64,000 nt of DNA from a bacterium (GTDB lineage Bacteria; Planctomycetota; Planctomycetia; Pirellulales; Pirellulaceae). The translations under genes and the position numbers were made by a program. The stretch is from positions 248,001-312,000 of the forward strand of contig WGNR01000020.1 in assembly GCA_016124445.1 (NCBI GenBank), in the 5' to 3' direction. The notes under the pieces were generated by a model. The model was not told the origin of the DNA. It was given only the letters and a program-made list of their open reading frames with translations, and ran no database searches. Positions 61,567 through 64,000 of the stretch are shown here, piece after piece; the stretch's first letter is position 1; every line of letters starts with the position of its first letter.

Positions 61567-62799
61567 CTATTTGTACTTCAGCGGCATCAGGTCCCAGTGC
61601 GAGAAGCATTCCGTGTCAGGGACTTCTGCTTCGGTGCCGGTTACAGACATGTCGTATGGGATGGTGTACTCAGCGACCGACATGTAGCCAGGATTCAAGG
61701 AGGCATCTCCGTCGGTATCGATCAGAGGTCGGACGCTCCCGTCTGCCATTAAGACATTGCAGGCATCGCCATGATTAACGCCCAGCTGACGCATATCTTG
61801 CCGGGTTCGCTCCCACCAAACTTCCTTCCAGAGCTGCTGAACTGCCGGGCTGGGAATGACCGGAGGCTGAAGCAGTGAACTTGGCGACCAGGTCTGGCCG
61901 CTAGGAAGGTTGCCGTTCGTGTTGGAAACCAAAGGTCCGCCGGTCGAAAATGCGACCATCGGGGCACCCGCGGCAACCGAGCTGGAAAATCCACGCGAAA
62001 GAAGACCGCCGCCGCCAGCGACACCGTCGCCAACAATCGGGACCAGGCTGGAAGAAGTCGATGCGTTGTCGAGCATCGCCACGGTGAGCGGCCCGTAGGT
62101 GTTAGCAAGCTTGATCATCGCGGAGGCCGTACCGCCCCCCATCGCATTACCGCTGGGTTGACCGCTGACGTAGGTCATTTTGACGCGGGAGCGAATCAGG
62201 AACCAATGGGCCGTGTAATTAGTGTTGTACTGCTGGTCGTAAATTCGAGTCTTGACCAGGTTGTCTCGGTCGGCGTTCGGATTGGGCAAAGCCGTTGCGA
62301 TCTGGCGGCATGGATTCAGGCCGGTTACGCCACTGTTGAGGACGATTTGCTGCGAGCCAAGCGAGTTGGCCTGTGGATCGCAGATCGAGGCCTTGGCATT
62401 GGTGCCGCTACCGACAATCGAAATACCCGATGCGGAAAGCAGGGTCTCGTAGGTCGCGGAAAGCTGCGAGTTATTCGAGGCACACAGCATCGAACCAACG
62501 GTCACGTTGGAGTTGACCAGGTCGGCGACCCAGCCGACTTCCGTTACGGCACCGTCGCGAGTCCAGCTAAAACCGCCAGAGCAAAGGCGGCGGTTCTTGT
62601 CAGTACCTGAGAAATTGATCAGGCCGATCCCGATTTGCCGAAGGTTCGATTGGCACTCCATTCGACGTGCCGATGCTCGCGCCGAGGCGACAGCCGGCAG
62701 GATCAACCCAACCAGGATGCCAATGATCGCAATGACCACTAGCAGTTCGACGAGGGTAAAACCTCGATGCGTTTCTTGGGGTTTGTTCGTTGGTTGCAT
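61567..62799 (-). CDS. DUF1559 pseudopilin-like protein
   Basis: A 410-residue paralogue of the 59918 product. A 12-residue leader ending in RG precedes FTLVELLVVIAIIGILVGLI; SARRMECQSNLRQIGIGL follows. The C-terminal part CNVLMADGSVRPLIDTDGDA keeps an EF-hand-like D-x-D-x-D loop as in the neighbour. Shared features such as RLCSGGFSWTRDG and YNTNYTAHWFLIRSRVK show that the two arose by duplication. Unlike the neighbour, its antisense strand is broken by stops, so expression may be lower. The region upstream (62800-63514) contains its promoter. Confidence 0.92.
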   Translation of the reverse strand: MQPTNKPQETHRGFTLVELLVVIAIIGILVGLILPAVASARASARRMECQSNLRQIGIGLINFSGTDKNRRLCSGGFSWTRDGAVTEVGWVADLVNSNVTVGSMLCASNNSQLSATYETLLSASGISIVGSGTNAKASICDPQANSLGSQQIVLNSGVTGLNPCRQIATALPNPNADRDNLVKTRIYDQQYNTNYTAHWFLIRSRVKMTYVSGQPSGNAMGGGTASAMIKLANTYGPLTVAMLDNASTSSSLVPIVGDGVAGGGGLLSRGFSSSVAAGAPMVAFSTGGPLVSNTNGNLPSGQTWSPSSLLQPPVIPSPAVQQLWKEVWWERTRQDMRQLGVNHGDACNVLMADGSVRPLIDTDGDASLNPGYMSVAEYTIPYDMSVTGTEAEVPDTECFSHWDLMPLKYK

Positions 62800-63514
62800 G
62801 GAGTCCCTGTAGTTCCCGATGGCAATTTTTTTCCGCCACGACCCCTGGCCAAAGGAGGGCGGCCTCGTTCCAGTTTGCGATTGTCTTGTACCCGGTTCCC
62901 CCGAACTTCAATCCGTCCGGCAAGGCCTTGAACCAAGCCTGTTTGCCAGTGATCTAAAAGACGGGGCGGTTGGGAGATTGGGGCAAATACTGCTGTTTCC
63001 ACGAGGCCTAGCACCTATGGACTGCCAGCATTGCCAATGACAATCGCCCACATTCTTAAGTGCCTCTGTTAAGAATGGATTTAGCCCGGGTTGTGTTCGC
63101 TTGAAGAGAACTGCGAGAGATCATCACAAAGCGCCATTTACTGCCCGCTAAATAGCGAGTGATGGTCGATTGTGAAGAATTATCGAGAATGCGATGCTGG
63201 CATATGAAGATCGCTGTTTTCACGGACATTCGAAAGGAAACAGGCCACTCTGTGGCGATTGTTGATTCACAACCGCCACAGAGTGGCCTGCTTCCGGGAA
63301 CTCACAGAATTGCTCGATAAACACTCTTGGAGGGAAATGTTTTCGTATATTCCGATACGGGCCACGTTTGCCGGGGGTTCATGGCGGCGGCACAATTCTC
63401 GGAATATTTTCTAGTTTCTCTCCCCATCTTGGGGATAACTATTCACTAGATTGTCGGAACTTTGTCTTACGGGTCAATCAGGGCCATTTCATAGCTGCTA
63501 ATGGGAGATTGAAA
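62800..63514. other. Non-coding region with a long hairpin
   Basis: About 700 bases between divergent genes. No gene was recognised. The 5' part should carry the promoter of the DUF1559 gene at 61567. The notable element is the 17-bp hairpin at 63241-63290, described separately. GGAG at 63504-63507 serves the next gene. Confidence 0.5.
63241..63290. repeat. Long perfect inverted repeat
   Basis: CAGGCCACTCTGTGGCG (63241-63257) pairs with CGCCACAGAGTGGCCTG (63274-63290); inside, GTTG-ATTCA-CAAC adds four pairs, and outside GGAA and TTCC extend it beyond one mismatch. It is not followed by a T run. It may be a terminator of an unrecognised transcript, a small RNA or a mobile palindrome. Confidence 0.8.
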
Positions 63515-64000
63515 GTGACGAATGATGCCATGATTGTTCAGCTGTCGGTCGGCATGCCTCAGGTTTACGGCGATCCAGCTTCGGACGAGCCGATGGAGCG
63601 GTCCTGGGAAACCGGATTTTATAAACAGCCCGTCGAGGGGGATCGATTTTTATCCAAACTGGGGCTCGAAGGGGATGGCGTTGCCGACCCGGTTCACCAT
63701 GGTGGTTTAGATAAAGCAGTCCTATGCTACGCGGCCGAGCACTATCCCGTTTGGCGGAACGAAATCAAGTTGCTGACCGACTTGCAGCTCTCCTTCGCGG
63801 TCGACGACTTCGATTGGGGTGGTTTCGGCGAGAACCTGACGATTTCGCACCTCACCGAGCAAACGGTCTGTCTGGGCGATATCTACCAGCTTGGGACCGC
63901 CCTGGTCCAAGTTTCGCAGCCGCGACAGCCATGCTGGAAGCTGGGACGTCGCTGGGGATGGAAGCAATTGACGGCGCTGGCGGTTGCCACCGGCCGCATG
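63515..64000 (+). CDS. MOSC-domain protein (YiiM-like), truncated by the window
   Basis: A frame from GTG 63515 runs off the window end after 162 codons. The protein has the MOSC pattern of the molybdenum-cofactor sulfurase C-terminal family: DGVADPVHHGGLDKAVLCYA near residue 60, FGENLTISHLTEQTVCLGDI near 110, and QPRQPCWKLG, whose Cys can carry persulfide. It resembles YiiM/YuaD proteins, linked to molybdenum-cofactor-dependent detoxification of N-hydroxylated compounds. GGAG lies seven bases before the GTG. The C-terminus is outside the window. Confidence 0.85.
   Translation, partial: MTNDAMIVQLSVGMPQVYGDPASDEPMERSWETGFYKQPVEGDRFLSKLGLEGDGVADPVHHGGLDKAVLCYAAEHYPVWRNEIKLLTDLQLSFAVDDFDWGGFGENLTISHLTEQTVCLGDIYQLGTALVQVSQPRQPCWKLGRRWGWKQLTALAVATGRM

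Overview
This window looks like a chromosomal segment of a planctomycete, most likely of the Pirellulales (Blastopirellula/Bremerella-like). The grounds are three DUF1559 proteins with prepilin-type N-termini, an ECF sigma factor next to a serine/threonine kinase, a MoxR/DUF58/BatA/VWA operon, small carboxypeptidase-regulatory-like lipoproteins, frequent GTG starts and weak Shine-Dalgarno sites. No phage, plasmid or insertion sequence genes were seen, and no CRISPR array, rRNA or canonical tRNA. The taxonomic call is inference from gene content.

Layout. 1-5,200: end of an unknown gene, cysK, a cupin, a small CbiX chelatase, an AEC permease fused to a GyrI-like domain, pyrE and an anchored leucine-rich-repeat protein. 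5,200-10,100: a PhzF protein, pdxA, a secreted PQQ-type sugar dehydrogenase and two small membrane proteins. 10,100-18,100: an unusually long lysyl-tRNA synthetase, a LolC/LolD-type ABC exporter pair, a LysM/YkuD protein whose active-site cysteine is missing, and a zinc-ribbon membrane protein. 18,100-30,300: housekeeping genes uvrA, dgt, a PIN-TRAM protein, rsfS, argS and gapA, plus an orphan DNA methyltransferase and a secreted sialidase-like protein. 30,700-35,000: an unlisted 56-residue membrane protein, a glutamate/dicarboxylate symporter with an inserted coiled coil, a GspE-type ATPase and uppP. 35,200-41,500: an ECF sigma factor with a 1,023-residue membrane partner that carries macroglobulin-like domains, then a divergent second sigma factor and kinase. 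41,400-43,100: hemP with a Fur-box-like palindrome, a lipoprotein and a DUF695-RraB fusion. 43,200-52,400: the moxR operon and a divergent prenyltransferase-like/DUF4159 protein. 52,400-63,000: a XylR/AraC-type regulator, then DUF1559 pseudopilins, a lipoprotein, a remarkable J-like/zinc-ribbon/PilM fusion and a DUF1573 protein. The right edge holds a truncated MOSC-domain gene.

Four copies of a ~100-bp palindromic repeat sit between genes (5226, 16152, 27211, 32818). In two cases the end of the repeat supplies the stop codon of the neighbouring gene. The strongest leads for something new are the PilM fusion beside the pseudopilins, the ECF/macroglobulin-like membrane protein, the LysRS with an extra N-terminal domain, and the palindrome family.
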